NCBI RefSeq assembly: GCF_016909125.1
Contig: NZ_JAFBFD010000005.1
Span: forward strand, 17,260-81,259
Reading direction: 5' to 3'
DNA from: Enterococcus lemanii
Lineage (GTDB): Bacteria; Bacillota; Bacilli; Lactobacillales; Enterococcaceae
DNA length: 64,000 nt
Shown here: positions 56,686 through 64,000 of the stretch, one piece after another
Layout of the letters: every line of letters begins with the position of its first letter
Numbering within the stretch: position 1 is the stretch's first letter
The notes under the pieces: model-generated
Database searches by the model: none
What the model was told of the DNA's origin: nothing
The model's input: only the letters and a program-made list of their open reading frames with translations
Program-made: the position numbers and the translations under genes

Positions 56686-58140
56686 TTAATAAGTTGCTTT
56701 TTGAACAGTTGAAAGCCCTCGTAATTCATAATGCATTACAGATGTCCCCTGAACTTCTAGTGACCATTCTCCTTCTAAATAAAAACGTCCCGTAAATACC
56801 GTTAAACCATTATCTGCAAAAATTTCGATACTAGAATGATCGACAATTATCCGGACATCATGCATGGTTTCAACTTGGCGAATCGCTAGGCGTTGTTGCC
56901 CATATTGGTCATTATAAAGATGTGTCGTTTGGGAGCGATCGAGGCAATATTCATTCGATTGACTTGAAAAGACTAAACATTCATTTTTCTCGTTTTTAAT
57001 GATAAGCTTAAACAGTTCACTGGCAGGAATAACTAGTTCAAACGCTTTATTTGTCAACGTTTTTTCAGTTACTTGCAAGCTTTTTTTGCCTCGCATCTGT
57101 TCCCATTCAGCAATTGGTTGTTGAAGGATACGTTGATTTTCAACCGTAATTTCTCGTGGAATTGTCAGCATATGTGCCCATTGATAATCATCCGATGGGT
57201 AAGCCGTTTTTGAATTTCCTAACCAACCATAGAGTAATTTTCGACCTTGTTGATCTGTAAAAATTTGCGGTGCATAAAAATCAAAACCTTTATCCAATTC
57301 ATAAATGGTTTCATAATGAAAAACGCGCTTCTCAGTATCTAAAGGCTGTCCTACTGCATAAATTACCGAAAAGACATTTTGAAAATCATATGGATCAACG
57401 GCTTGAATGCCTTGCGGAGAAAAAAGCATCACCCCATAATCTTTCTCTTCAAAATAATTTGGGCATTCCAACATATAACCAAAAGGATAATCCCCTAAAT
57501 CAATGGTACCCAATCGTTCAAAAGACGTTGGTGTACGCCCTTTACTCAGCCAAAGTACGCCTTCATTAGTTAAACTTTCTGCCCCAACAATCATAAAATA
57601 ATCTTCTTCACGCTTAAAAATGAAAGGATCTCGATAATTTTCAGTTGTTTTTGTTAAATCGACATCTTCGATTATACCTGTTTTAACAATTTCGCCTTCT
57701 TCAATAACTGCGTGGACCGAAGAAGGTAACAGTTGCTCGCCTTCTTTACGAATTCCCGTGTAATATAAATGAACTTGCTCTTCTTCTTGAAAAGCCATCC
57801 CCGTATAACACCCAAATGCATCATAAGGTTGATCGGGGTACATTTTTACTCCATAACTTTCATAATGAATAAAGTCTTTTGTTTTTACATAAGCCCAATG
57901 CTTTAAGCCATGAACCGTACCTAAAGGAAACCATTGGTAATAAATATGATACCAACCTTCTTTATCTTGGTACAAACCATTTGGGTCATTCACCAAACCA
58001 TGCGGTGCTGCAATGTGACAAGTCGGGTAAAAATTAGTATCTTCCGCCACTTTTGCTTTCATTTGATCAAGGTAACTTTCGCCGACATCTTCTTTTCGAA
58101 CATGGCGATTTTGACGATTTGAAAAATCTAGAAACTCCAT
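56686..58140 (-). CDS. scrB: Sucrose-6-phosphate hydrolase (GH32)
   Basis: A 484-residue GH32 invertase. The nucleophile motif is HGLVNDPNG near 47, the transition-state aspartate lies in NYRDPFIFK near 165, and the acid/base glutamate in MLECPNYF near 222. The C-terminal beta-sandwich follows (about 350-480, with VDHSSIEIFADNG). It splits sucrose-6-P from the PTS into glucose-6-P and fructose. The start at 58140 is an ATG behind AAAGGTGG; a GTG three codons earlier lies inside that site. Confidence 0.95.
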   Translation of the reverse strand: MEFLDFSNRQNRHVRKEDVGESYLDQMKAKVAEDTNFYPTCHIAAPHGLVNDPNGLYQDKEGWYHIYYQWFPLGTVHGLKHWAYVKTKDFIHYESYGVKMYPDQPYDAFGCYTGMAFQEEEQVHLYYTGIRKEGEQLLPSSVHAVIEEGEIVKTGIIEDVDLTKTTENYRDPFIFKREEDYFMIVGAESLTNEGVLWLSKGRTPTSFERLGTIDLGDYPFGYMLECPNYFEEKDYGVMLFSPQGIQAVDPYDFQNVFSVIYAVGQPLDTEKRVFHYETIYELDKGFDFYAPQIFTDQQGRKLLYGWLGNSKTAYPSDDYQWAHMLTIPREITVENQRILQQPIAEWEQMRGKKSLQVTEKTLTNKAFELVIPASELFKLIIKNEKNECLVFSSQSNEYCLDRSQTTHLYNDQYGQQRLAIRQVETMHDVRIIVDHSSIEIFADNGLTVFTGRFYLEGEWSLEVQGTSVMHYELRGLSTVQKATY

Positions 58141-58153
58141 TTTTTCCACCTTT

Positions 58154-59527
58154 CTAAGCTTCTGCAGGTTCTTTACGCATTAATAAATAAGTACCCACAT
58201 AAGCAACGCCCACTGAAATGGCTAGAACCATTAAATAAGGGAATAATCCGCCATCTAAGTATAAAAGCATGCCAGGCAACATTGAAGCACCTGTTCCTTT
58301 TGCTGCTAATTGAATCACACCTGCAAATGCACCACCAGCGGCACCACCGACACAACCCATTAAGAATGGTTTAATTTTTGGAAAGTTAAGGCCATACATC
58401 ACTGGTTCTGAAATCCCAAATAAAGCTGGAATTAATGCTGGAATCATTTTGCCACGTTGAACGCGATTTTTTTGTAGCATCACCATAGCAAGCCCTGCAC
58501 CTAACTGACCTGCGATAGCCGCTGAGCCTAGCGGATTGATATAATCAACGCCTGTTTGCGTATATAGACTAACAATGATTGGCGTAATCGTATGATGCAT
58601 CCCGACAGCACAAAGTAATTGGATACCACCACCATAAACAATTCCCCCAATTCCATAAGGTAATTGCAATGCAGCCAACACAAAGTTTGTTAAACCAGAT
58701 TCAACCAAACTTAATAATGGCCCTACAATAAACAAACCTAACAATAAGCTAGTTAATAAAGTTAAAAATGGCACAATTAATAAATCTAAAATAACTGGAA
58801 TAACTTGATGTAACTTTACTTCTAGGCGCGCCGCAAAAAAGCCTAAGAACAATGGTGGTAAGACAGAGCTTTGATAACCTGTAATCGTTAAATCAAGGCT
58901 ACCTAAACCAAATTGAATCGGATCAACTAAGCCATTCACCACATCCCATTTGTTTGGTAAAATTGGTGAAACTAACATCAATCCTAAAACAATCCCAATG
59001 ATTGGTGAACCACCAAATTTTTTCACAGCAGACCAACAAACAAGCACAGGAATAAATGTGTAAGCCGTATCGGTTAAAACACTAAAAATTTGATCAATAT
59101 TTTCAGGAATTTGCAAACCAAAACCGTTGATTAGTAATCCTCGTAACCCCATTAAAATCCCAGTTGCTAGTAAAACAGGAATAATTGGAATAAAAATATC
59201 AGAAATCATTTTTGTTACTTGTTGAAAATTAAGCGGCTCTTTCGGCCCGTCGACTTGATTTTCTTCTGTTTTCCCAGCGCACATTTGTGCAAATTCTTCA
59301 TAAACTTTATTGACATAACCTGTCCCTAAAATTACTTGGTGTTGCCCACTTTTCGCAAAATAGCCCACGACATCGTCCACTTGAGTAACCGCTTTATCGT
59401 CAATGACACGATCATCTTTTAATTCAATTCGTAATCGTGTCGCACAATGTGTCACCGAGGCAATATTGTCTTTGCCTTCAAACAGAGTTAGTAATTCACT
59501 AGCCGTTTTTTTTGCATCTTTTTTCAT
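58154..59527 (-). CDS. scrA: Sucrose PTS transporter subunit EIIBC
   Basis: The 457-residue protein has an N-terminal IIB domain (phosphorylated cysteine at 28 in VTHCATRLRIEL; SGQHQVILGTGYVNKVY) and a IIC domain of about ten membrane segments from residue 105, with GISEPVMYGLNFP near 385. There is no C-terminal IIA, so a IIA from another PTS must supply phosphate. Pairing with scrB and scrR points to sucrose rather than trehalose or beta-glucosides. Confidence 0.93.
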   Translation of the reverse strand: MKKDAKKTASELLTLFEGKDNIASVTHCATRLRIELKDDRVIDDKAVTQVDDVVGYFAKSGQHQVILGTGYVNKVYEEFAQMCAGKTEENQVDGPKEPLNFQQVTKMISDIFIPIIPVLLATGILMGLRGLLINGFGLQIPENIDQIFSVLTDTAYTFIPVLVCWSAVKKFGGSPIIGIVLGLMLVSPILPNKWDVVNGLVDPIQFGLGSLDLTITGYQSSVLPPLFLGFFAARLEVKLHQVIPVILDLLIVPFLTLLTSLLLGLFIVGPLLSLVESGLTNFVLAALQLPYGIGGIVYGGGIQLLCAVGMHHTITPIIVSLYTQTGVDYINPLGSAAIAGQLGAGLAMVMLQKNRVQRGKMIPALIPALFGISEPVMYGLNFPKIKPFLMGCVGGAAGGAFAGVIQLAAKGTGASMLPGMLLYLDGGLFPYLMVLAISVGVAYVGTYLLMRKEPAEA

Positions 59528-59563
59528 TTTTTCCTCCTTGACAAGATTATTTATATTTATTTC

Positions 59564-59613
59564 TCGAACCGGTTTGATAAAACGATACTAGCATAGGAAT
59601 TTCTTTTCGTCAA
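59564..59613 (-). promoter_or_regulatory. scrA promoter and candidate ScrR operators
   Basis: -35 TTGACG and -10 TAGTAT with a 17-base spacer (59613-59585). Just downstream of the -10, TCAAACCGGTTCGA (59577-59564) is a LacI-type palindrome; a second palindrome CAAACGTTTG lies upstream at 59650-59659. AGGAGG precedes the scrA ATG. Confidence 0.8.
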
Positions 59614-59670
59614 CACTTTTTGTAACCGATTTATTAAAACGCTTTTTCACAAACGTTTGAAATAGAAATG

Positions 59671-59759
59671 AAAAATATCGAAACCCCCTTGTCTTATCAC
59701 TCATTTGGAAATAATTTTCCAAACAAAGTAAATTTCACAAGATTCGTTTCGATATTTTT
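59671..59759. repeat. Long-armed inverted repeat after scrR
   Basis: AAAAATATCGAAAC (59671-59684) and its exact complement (59746-59759) flank a smaller hairpin TTGGAAA/TTTCCAA-like at 59705-59722. On the minus strand the last arm ends in ATATTTTTC, so it may terminate scrR. Confidence 0.6.
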
Positions 59760-59770
59760 TTCAAACAATT

Positions 59771-60763
59771 TTAATCGTTAATTATCGCGCAAGTCTCACC
59801 TGGCGACCACGAAACAGCTAATGGTACGGATTGTTTTCTCTCTGGTAATCCTTCAATTTTTGCAATCAGTTGGGCCGCAGCTTCAACCGCTAATTGCTCA
59901 ATTGGTTGAACGACAGCACTTATGGCAAGCGGCCCCATCTGTGTAATTTGTGTACCATCATAAGCAATTAGTTTGAGCTGTTCTGGGATTTGAATGCCTT
60001 TTTTCCAAGCAACTTTCAAACACTGCGTAATTACCATGTCCGTCCCTATAAACGCCTGCGCATCAGGGTATTTATCCAGAGCTTCTTGTGCTACTTTAAA
60101 GTACTCTTCTAAAGCAAACGTGTGTTTTGGCATTGGATGAATGATTAGTTCTTCTTGCTCTTCTACAAATAAGCGTGCACATTCTTCAACAAAAGTATCC
60201 GCGCCAATATTCCCTTTACTTGTTCCAGAAAATTGCACCACTTTTTTACAACCATTTTTACGTAATTGTTCTACCGTCAAATGGGCAGCTTGTAAGTGGT
60301 CAGAAGAAACCATCGGAATATTCGGACTTAAAAAACGATCTAAACTAACAATTGGACGAGAGGTCGCTTGATAATCTTCAATCTCTAATGTATGGACACA
60401 CATAATCAGACCGTCCATTGTTTGTCGATTCAACCACTGCAAATATTCTAATTCAACTTTTTCACGTCCTAATGTACTACAAACCATCGTCATATACCCG
60501 TGTTCGTATAACTCTTTTTCAATTGCTTTTACAAAAGTTGCAAAAAAAGGGTGAATAACATCTGGTACAACCACACCAACAAGATGTGATTTTTTATTTG
60601 ATAAATTTTTAGCCAATTGACTCGGAATATAATTTAATTCTTTCATCGCTGCTTGCACTTTTTGTTTAGTAGCCAACGATACATACCCGGTATTGTTAAT
60701 TACTAATGACACTGTGCTTTTTGATACTTTGGCTAATTTTGCCACATCATTAATACTCGCCAT
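59771..60763 (-). CDS. scrR: LacI family sucrose operon repressor
   Basis: A 330-residue regulator: HTH at ASINDVAKLAKVSKSTVSLV, hinge NYIPSQLAKNLSNKKSHLVG, and an effector domain with FSGTSKGNIGADTF and AYDGTQIT. The start at 60763 is set by AAAGGAG six bases upstream; an ATG nine codons earlier is rejected. Directly upstream of scrA and scrB on the same strand, with operator-like palindromes between. Confidence 0.92.
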   Translation of the reverse strand: MASINDVAKLAKVSKSTVSLVINNTGYVSLATKQKVQAAMKELNYIPSQLAKNLSNKKSHLVGVVVPDVIHPFFATFVKAIEKELYEHGYMTMVCSTLGREKVELEYLQWLNRQTMDGLIMCVHTLEIEDYQATSRPIVSLDRFLSPNIPMVSSDHLQAAHLTVEQLRKNGCKKVVQFSGTSKGNIGADTFVEECARLFVEEQEELIIHPMPKHTFALEEYFKVAQEALDKYPDAQAFIGTDMVITQCLKVAWKKGIQIPEQLKLIAYDGTQITQMGPLAISAVVQPIEQLAVEAAAQLIAKIEGLPERKQSVPLAVSWSPGETCAIIND

Positions 60764-60814
60764 AATTTTCTCCTTTGTGTTTTTTTTCATTATAGCGAAG
60801 ATGTGGATTGCTGT

Positions 60815-61327
60815 CTAACCAATCCCAAATTCCTGTGCATAAGTGACCAGTCCAACAGGTTTTTTCCCCTGTTGCTTTAAAAAACAAACCCTAAAATACT
60901 CACTAGGAATATCAAACGGTGCTTGAATTTGCCACTGACTGGCTTCTTCATAACCAAACTTCGAATAATAATTTGGATCACCCAATACAACAATCGCCGG
61001 ATAACCGAGTTTTTCTGCAACTTCATGCACTTTTTTTATTAATGCCGAACCTACTCCTTGCTTTTGAAAATCAGGTAAGACTGACAGTGGGGCCAAAGCC
61101 AAGCCCACATTTTCACCAATGCTAATTTCGGTCAGTAATAGGTGTCCCACGACTTTATCCTGGATCTTAGCAACCAAAGATAATTCTGGCACAAATGCCA
61201 AACTATTTCGTAAAGCAACGACTAACTCTGCCTCATTGCCCTCGCTATGTTCAGCATTTTTAAAAGCCGTTTGGACTACTTCATAAACTACTTCAAAGTC
61301 TTCTTTTGTTTCTATTTGAATCTTCAA
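60815..61327 (-). CDS. GNAT N-acetyltransferase (YhbS-like)
   Basis: A 170-residue GNAT protein. LAPLSVLPDFQKQGVGSALIKK near 79-100 is the acetyl-CoA loop, and VVLGDPNYYSKFGYEEAS with the later FRVCFL fits the YhbS subgroup. TTG start behind GAGGAAAG. Substrate unknown; 37 bases after the MATE gene on the same strand, so possibly cotranscribed. Confidence 0.87.
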   Translation of the reverse strand: MKIQIETKEDFEVVYEVVQTAFKNAEHSEGNEAELVVALRNSLAFVPELSLVAKIQDKVVGHLLLTEISIGENVGLALAPLSVLPDFQKQGVGSALIKKVHEVAEKLGYPAIVVLGDPNYYSKFGYEEASQWQIQAPFDIPSEYFRVCFLKQQGKKPVGLVTYAQEFGIG

Positions 61328-61364
61328 TTGTCTTTCCTCACCGTTCTAAAAAACTTCGAATTTT

Positions 61365-62768
61365 TTAAGCTTTTCTAGGAGCCGTCTTTTTTTGTAATTC
61401 CAATTGTTCCATCCAACGATTACTGATAAATCGACGATAGAAAATAAATCCACGAATCCCCCACTCGATTGTCATCGCTGCATAAATCCCAAGTAAACCA
61501 ACCCCAAGCCAAATCCCCACAATGTAACCAATCCCAATTCTGAAGATCCACATCGTTAACAAGGACACTTTGGAGGTAAACTTACCATCCCCGACTGCTC
61601 GTAAAGCAGAAGGTAAAACAAAACTAAAGCACCAAGTAAAAGCGTGCATAACAAAAGCCATTAAATACATTTTAAAAATAACAGGAATCGTCTCTGGCAC
61701 TGGCTTAAACAAATTCATCGCCAGCGGGAAAAACGGTAGCAACAACGCGTCGATCGCGATAATGGCGACGGTACCTAACCGAATAAAAGATTTCGTCAAT
61801 TTCTTTACGTCTTTTAAATTCCCACGTCCCACCGATTGCCCGACAATCGGAACCAAAGAGGTACCTAGTGCACTCGGGATAATTTCAGCAATTTGAACCC
61901 AAGAACCTGCAATCGCATTCGCGGCAATATAGGCAGTCCCCAAACTTACGACCATCATTTGCATGACTATTTTTCCACCGTGGAAGAATAGGGATTCTGC
62001 TGCAAAAGGCAGTGAGATTTGTAAAATATAACGCATCATTTGACCATCGATTTTTAAAATTTCTTTTTTCCGCAAACGATAATTTCGACGATGCAAATAA
62101 AGTGAATAACTCGCAAACAAAACACCTAAAAGGCGTGAGATAAATAACGAATAAATCAAACCCATAATTCCTAGTTTCAAGTATAAAACAAAGACAAAGT
62201 TACTTAATAAATAAACGCCATTCATGAACAACGAGTTTTTTAAAGAATTACGCGTAAAACCTAATCCGCGTAAACTTCCGTTAATCCCTTCAATCACTGC
62301 ATGCGCCGGATAACTCAATAAAACCCCAACAAAATATAACTTAGCGCTATTCATCACACTTGCTTCGGCACTCCCAAAAAGCAAGCGTAACACCCCTTGA
62401 TGTAAAAATAAAAACAAGAGCATTAAGATCGTTCCAACAAACAAGGTTGAATGAATTACACTAGCGGTCAGTCGGCCTAAACGTCTGATATCACCACTGC
62501 CGTAAGCACGTGAAATCAAGACTGTTCCACCCAAACCGATTGCAACAAAAATCTGAACTAAAAAGACATTCACACTTCCAACCATATTAACCGCACTAAT
62601 CGCAGCTGCTCCCGACGAACTAATCATCGCTGTGTTAATAAAGTTGAAACTAATTAGGAAAAATTGATCAATAATCACTGGCCAAAGGATGGCTAAAATT
62701 TCACTTTTGGATATCTCTTCTCCTTCTAAAGAAATTCCAAGCTTATTTTTAAGTTTTTTTAGTATCAT
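61365..62768 (-). CDS. MATE family efflux transporter
   Basis: The 467-residue membrane protein has about twelve helices in two homologous halves. MISSSGAAAISAVNMVGSVNVFLVQ in the first half and VSLGTAYIAANAIAGSWVQ in the second are the repeat signatures, with LVPIVGQSVGRGN near 310. MATE pumps export cationic drugs or metabolites by Na+ or H+ antiport; the substrate is not known. Confidence 0.93.
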   Translation of the reverse strand: MILKKLKNKLGISLEGEEISKSEILAILWPVIIDQFFLISFNFINTAMISSSGAAAISAVNMVGSVNVFLVQIFVAIGLGGTVLISRAYGSGDIRRLGRLTASVIHSTLFVGTILMLLFLFLHQGVLRLLFGSAEASVMNSAKLYFVGVLLSYPAHAVIEGINGSLRGLGFTRNSLKNSLFMNGVYLLSNFVFVLYLKLGIMGLIYSLFISRLLGVLFASYSLYLHRRNYRLRKKEILKIDGQMMRYILQISLPFAAESLFFHGGKIVMQMMVVSLGTAYIAANAIAGSWVQIAEIIPSALGTSLVPIVGQSVGRGNLKDVKKLTKSFIRLGTVAIIAIDALLLPFFPLAMNLFKPVPETIPVIFKMYLMAFVMHAFTWCFSFVLPSALRAVGDGKFTSKVSLLTMWIFRIGIGYIVGIWLGVGLLGIYAAMTIEWGIRGFIFYRRFISNRWMEQLELQKKTAPRKA

Positions 62769-62877
62769 AATGCCCTTTCTTTTTCATTTTTTTAACGTTA
62801 AAATCTCCTTAAAGCCTATTATAACAGTAATTTTAAATTTAAGCATCGCAAGACTACTTATTTTACAAATGTTTCCA

Positions 62878-62922
62878 ATAAGGAAAAAAAGAAGCCTATA
62901 AAAGACTTCTTTTTTCCTTATT
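62878..62922. terminator. Bidirectional intrinsic terminator
   Basis: AATAAGGAAAAAAAGAAG and its complement form a long stem with a short loop. It ends the lipoprotein gene on the minus strand. Confidence 0.85.
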
Positions 62923-62933
62923 TTATTTGTTCT

Positions 62934-63503
62934 TCAACCTTTATTTATTTTATTCAAATTCTCAATCGCAAGTTTCCCGGCTTTTTTAATTAACTCTTGA
63001 ACTTCGGGTTTGTCTATATTTCCAGCTGAAACAGTAGTATAGTACCCATCACTCAAAATGTGAAGGCCTGGCGTAAAAATATAAGCTTCATCGCCAATAT
63101 TTTCTACTACGACCTTATCATCAAAGTTTTCGAGTGTTGTTCGGAATATATCCTCAGGACGATTGGGTTGTTCTTTTGGCATAAAAGCTTGTTGTACAAT
63201 GGCGACTTGCAGTAGAGTTCTATCCATCACATCCCCTTCTGTTAGATAGCCACATATCTTAGAACCTACCCGCTCTTCCTCTTTTTTTTCAATATCGACT
63301 ATTTTTAATCCCGTTAACGTTTCCGCTTCCTCTTTGGAAATCAATTCTTCTGCTTCGATGATTTTTTTGGTTGCCTTTTTTGTACTAAGTTCTATCTTTT
63401 CAGCGCTAGACTCTTGACTTGTGTTATCTTGAGCTTCTTTAGGGCTACAACTACTCAAAAACAATACGGACAAAACTATAGGTAAGAACAAACTATTTTT
63501 CAT
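62934..63503 (-). CDS. Lipoprotein of unknown function
   Basis: A 189-residue protein with lipobox LFLSSC (cysteine at 19), a Ser/Gln/Lys-rich linker to about residue 45, and a globular domain starting ISKEEAETLTGLKIVDIEKKEEE. The pattern of GDEAYIFTPGLHILSDGYYTTVSAGN recalls DUF3558-type substrate-binding-like lipoproteins, which is tentative. GAGGAGGAG precedes the ATG. Confidence 0.75.
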   Translation of the reverse strand: MKNSLFLPIVLSVLFLSSCSPKEAQDNTSQESSAEKIELSTKKATKKIIEAEELISKEEAETLTGLKIVDIEKKEEERVGSKICGYLTEGDVMDRTLLQVAIVQQAFMPKEQPNRPEDIFRTTLENFDDKVVVENIGDEAYIFTPGLHILSDGYYTTVSAGNIDKPEVQELIKKAGKLAIENLNKINKG

Positions 63504-63588
63504 GAAATCTCCTCCTCTAGCGTTTTATACTATGAAAAACCATCAATTTATCAGTTACACTAAGAGCGTTTCACTTTTTATTTTGAAC

Positions 63589-63921
63589 TTATAAATCCGT
63601 ATACTTGTCATTTTTCCCCTTGCTTTTCTCGATTGGATATTTTATCGTATTCTTGGTTATTTTTTTTTGAATGATATTTGCAACATCAAAGTCTAAATTA
63701 TCAGCCAACATCAAAGAATAGATAAGAACATCCGCTAATTCTTCTTCTAGCCGTTCTTTATTATTTTTTATCACTTCATCAGAATTCTTCCATTGAAATA
63801 ACTCAAGTAGTTCAGCTGCTTCGATAGAAATAGAAATAGCTAAATCTTTTTCATCGTGAAACTGTCTCCAATTGCGATCATCTCTAAACTTGTTAACTAT
63901 AGCTAGTGAACTACTCACCAC
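63589..63921 (-). CDS. MazG-like nucleotide pyrophosphohydrolase, 5' end replaced at an IS junction
   Basis: A 110-residue all-alpha NTP pyrophosphatase. FRDDRNWRQFHDEKDLAISISIEAAELLELFQW supplies the ExxE metal site, and KERLEEELADVLIYSLMLAD the second acidic motif (EExxD). The family usually starts a few residues earlier with an ATG. Here the only starts are GTGs at 63921 and 63918 without a good binding site, and the first five codons lie in sequence resembling an IS200/IS605 right end. It may be poorly expressed. Confidence 0.75.
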   Translation of the reverse strand: MVSSSLAIVNKFRDDRNWRQFHDEKDLAISISIEAAELLELFQWKNSDEVIKNNKERLEEELADVLIYSLMLADNLDFDVANIIQKKITKNTIKYPIEKSKGKNDKYTDL

Positions 63922-64000
63922 TTAGCTAAACCTGTCGGTTCTTGACGCTTGAAGTGGGCGCTTCTTGGGAATAGAGCATACTTGCAAGCGTATTTCTTTA
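63906..64000 (-). mobile_element. Probable right end of an IS200/IS605-type element (cut by window edge)
   Basis: On the minus strand the segment reads GCGCCCACTTCAAGCG..., then TTTAGCTAAGTGGTGAGTAG and TTCAC, ending at 63906. CCACTT and AAGTGG can form a terminal hairpin. This hairpin-then-TTCAC layout is what I recall for right ends (and the guide-RNA scaffold) of tnpB-carrying IS605/IS1341 elements. The transposase genes would lie beyond the window. Assignment is from memory of such ends. Confidence 0.5.

Overview
The window is low-GC Gram-positive (Firmicutes) chromosome. The order rpsB-tsf-pyrH-frr-uppS-cdsA-rseP(eep)-proS-polC, the YqgN/rhomboid/YqgQ/glucokinase block next to rpmG, strong AGGAGG-type ribosome binding sites with frequent TTG starts, and T-box and TPP riboswitch control all fit Lactobacillales. 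An Enterococcaceae member (Enterococcus or a close relative) is the best guess, but no species can be named from sequence alone.

Layout. 1-13.6 kb, almost all minus strand: the end of an rRNA (uracil-5)-methyltransferase, polC, a ProRS-like gene that has lost its catalytic motifs, rseP, cdsA, uppS, frr, pyrH, tsf and rpsB. 13.6-20.4 kb: an AEC transporter, argR, argS under an Arg-specific T-box, and the t6A genes tsaD and tsaB with two acetyltransferases. 20.5-29.6 kb: an ECF transporter cassette with a PHP-family hydrolase, then the Leloir operon galK-galE-galT-galR. 29.7-32.9 kb: a DUF3042 protein, a cysteine-less rhodanese, glucokinase, YqgQ, a rhomboid protease and 5-formyl-THF cyclo-ligase. 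33.0-34.4 kb: an accessory islet (HicAB toxin-antitoxin plus an integrase remnant) between the cyclo-ligase gene and rpmG. 35-37 kb: a baeRF-type protein and an RluF-type pseudouridine synthase.

37-45.5 kb: lplA with a NlpA/MetNI-like ABC transporter, a riboswitch-controlled thiamine-precursor ABC transporter, and an amidase. 45.5-51 kb: a TraX-like membrane protein, two unknown small or lipoprotein genes, a MarR regulator divergent from a MacB-like ABC exporter, and an amphi-Trp protein. 51-56.6 kb: a Met-specific T-box controlling an orphan MetQ-like lipoprotein and an M20 amidohydrolase, then the NAD operon nadA-nadB-nadC with a palindromic operator. 56.7-60.8 kb: the sucrose genes scrR-scrA-scrB. 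60.8-64 kb: GNAT, MATE and lipoprotein genes and a MazG-like gene whose 5' end abuts what looks like the right end of an IS200/IS605-type element.

The strongest oddity is the proS locus. It encodes an uninterrupted protein of about 521 residues that aligns along ProRS but lacks the motif 2 Arg/Glu and motif 3 Arg, so a working prolyl-tRNA synthetase must lie elsewhere. Next come the two NlpA/MetQ-type systems tied to unusual partners (lipoate ligase; M20 hydrolase under a Met T-box) and the IS-edge gene fusion. No rRNA, tRNA, CRISPR array or intact prophage was seen. All family assignments rest on recognised motifs and gene context read by eye.
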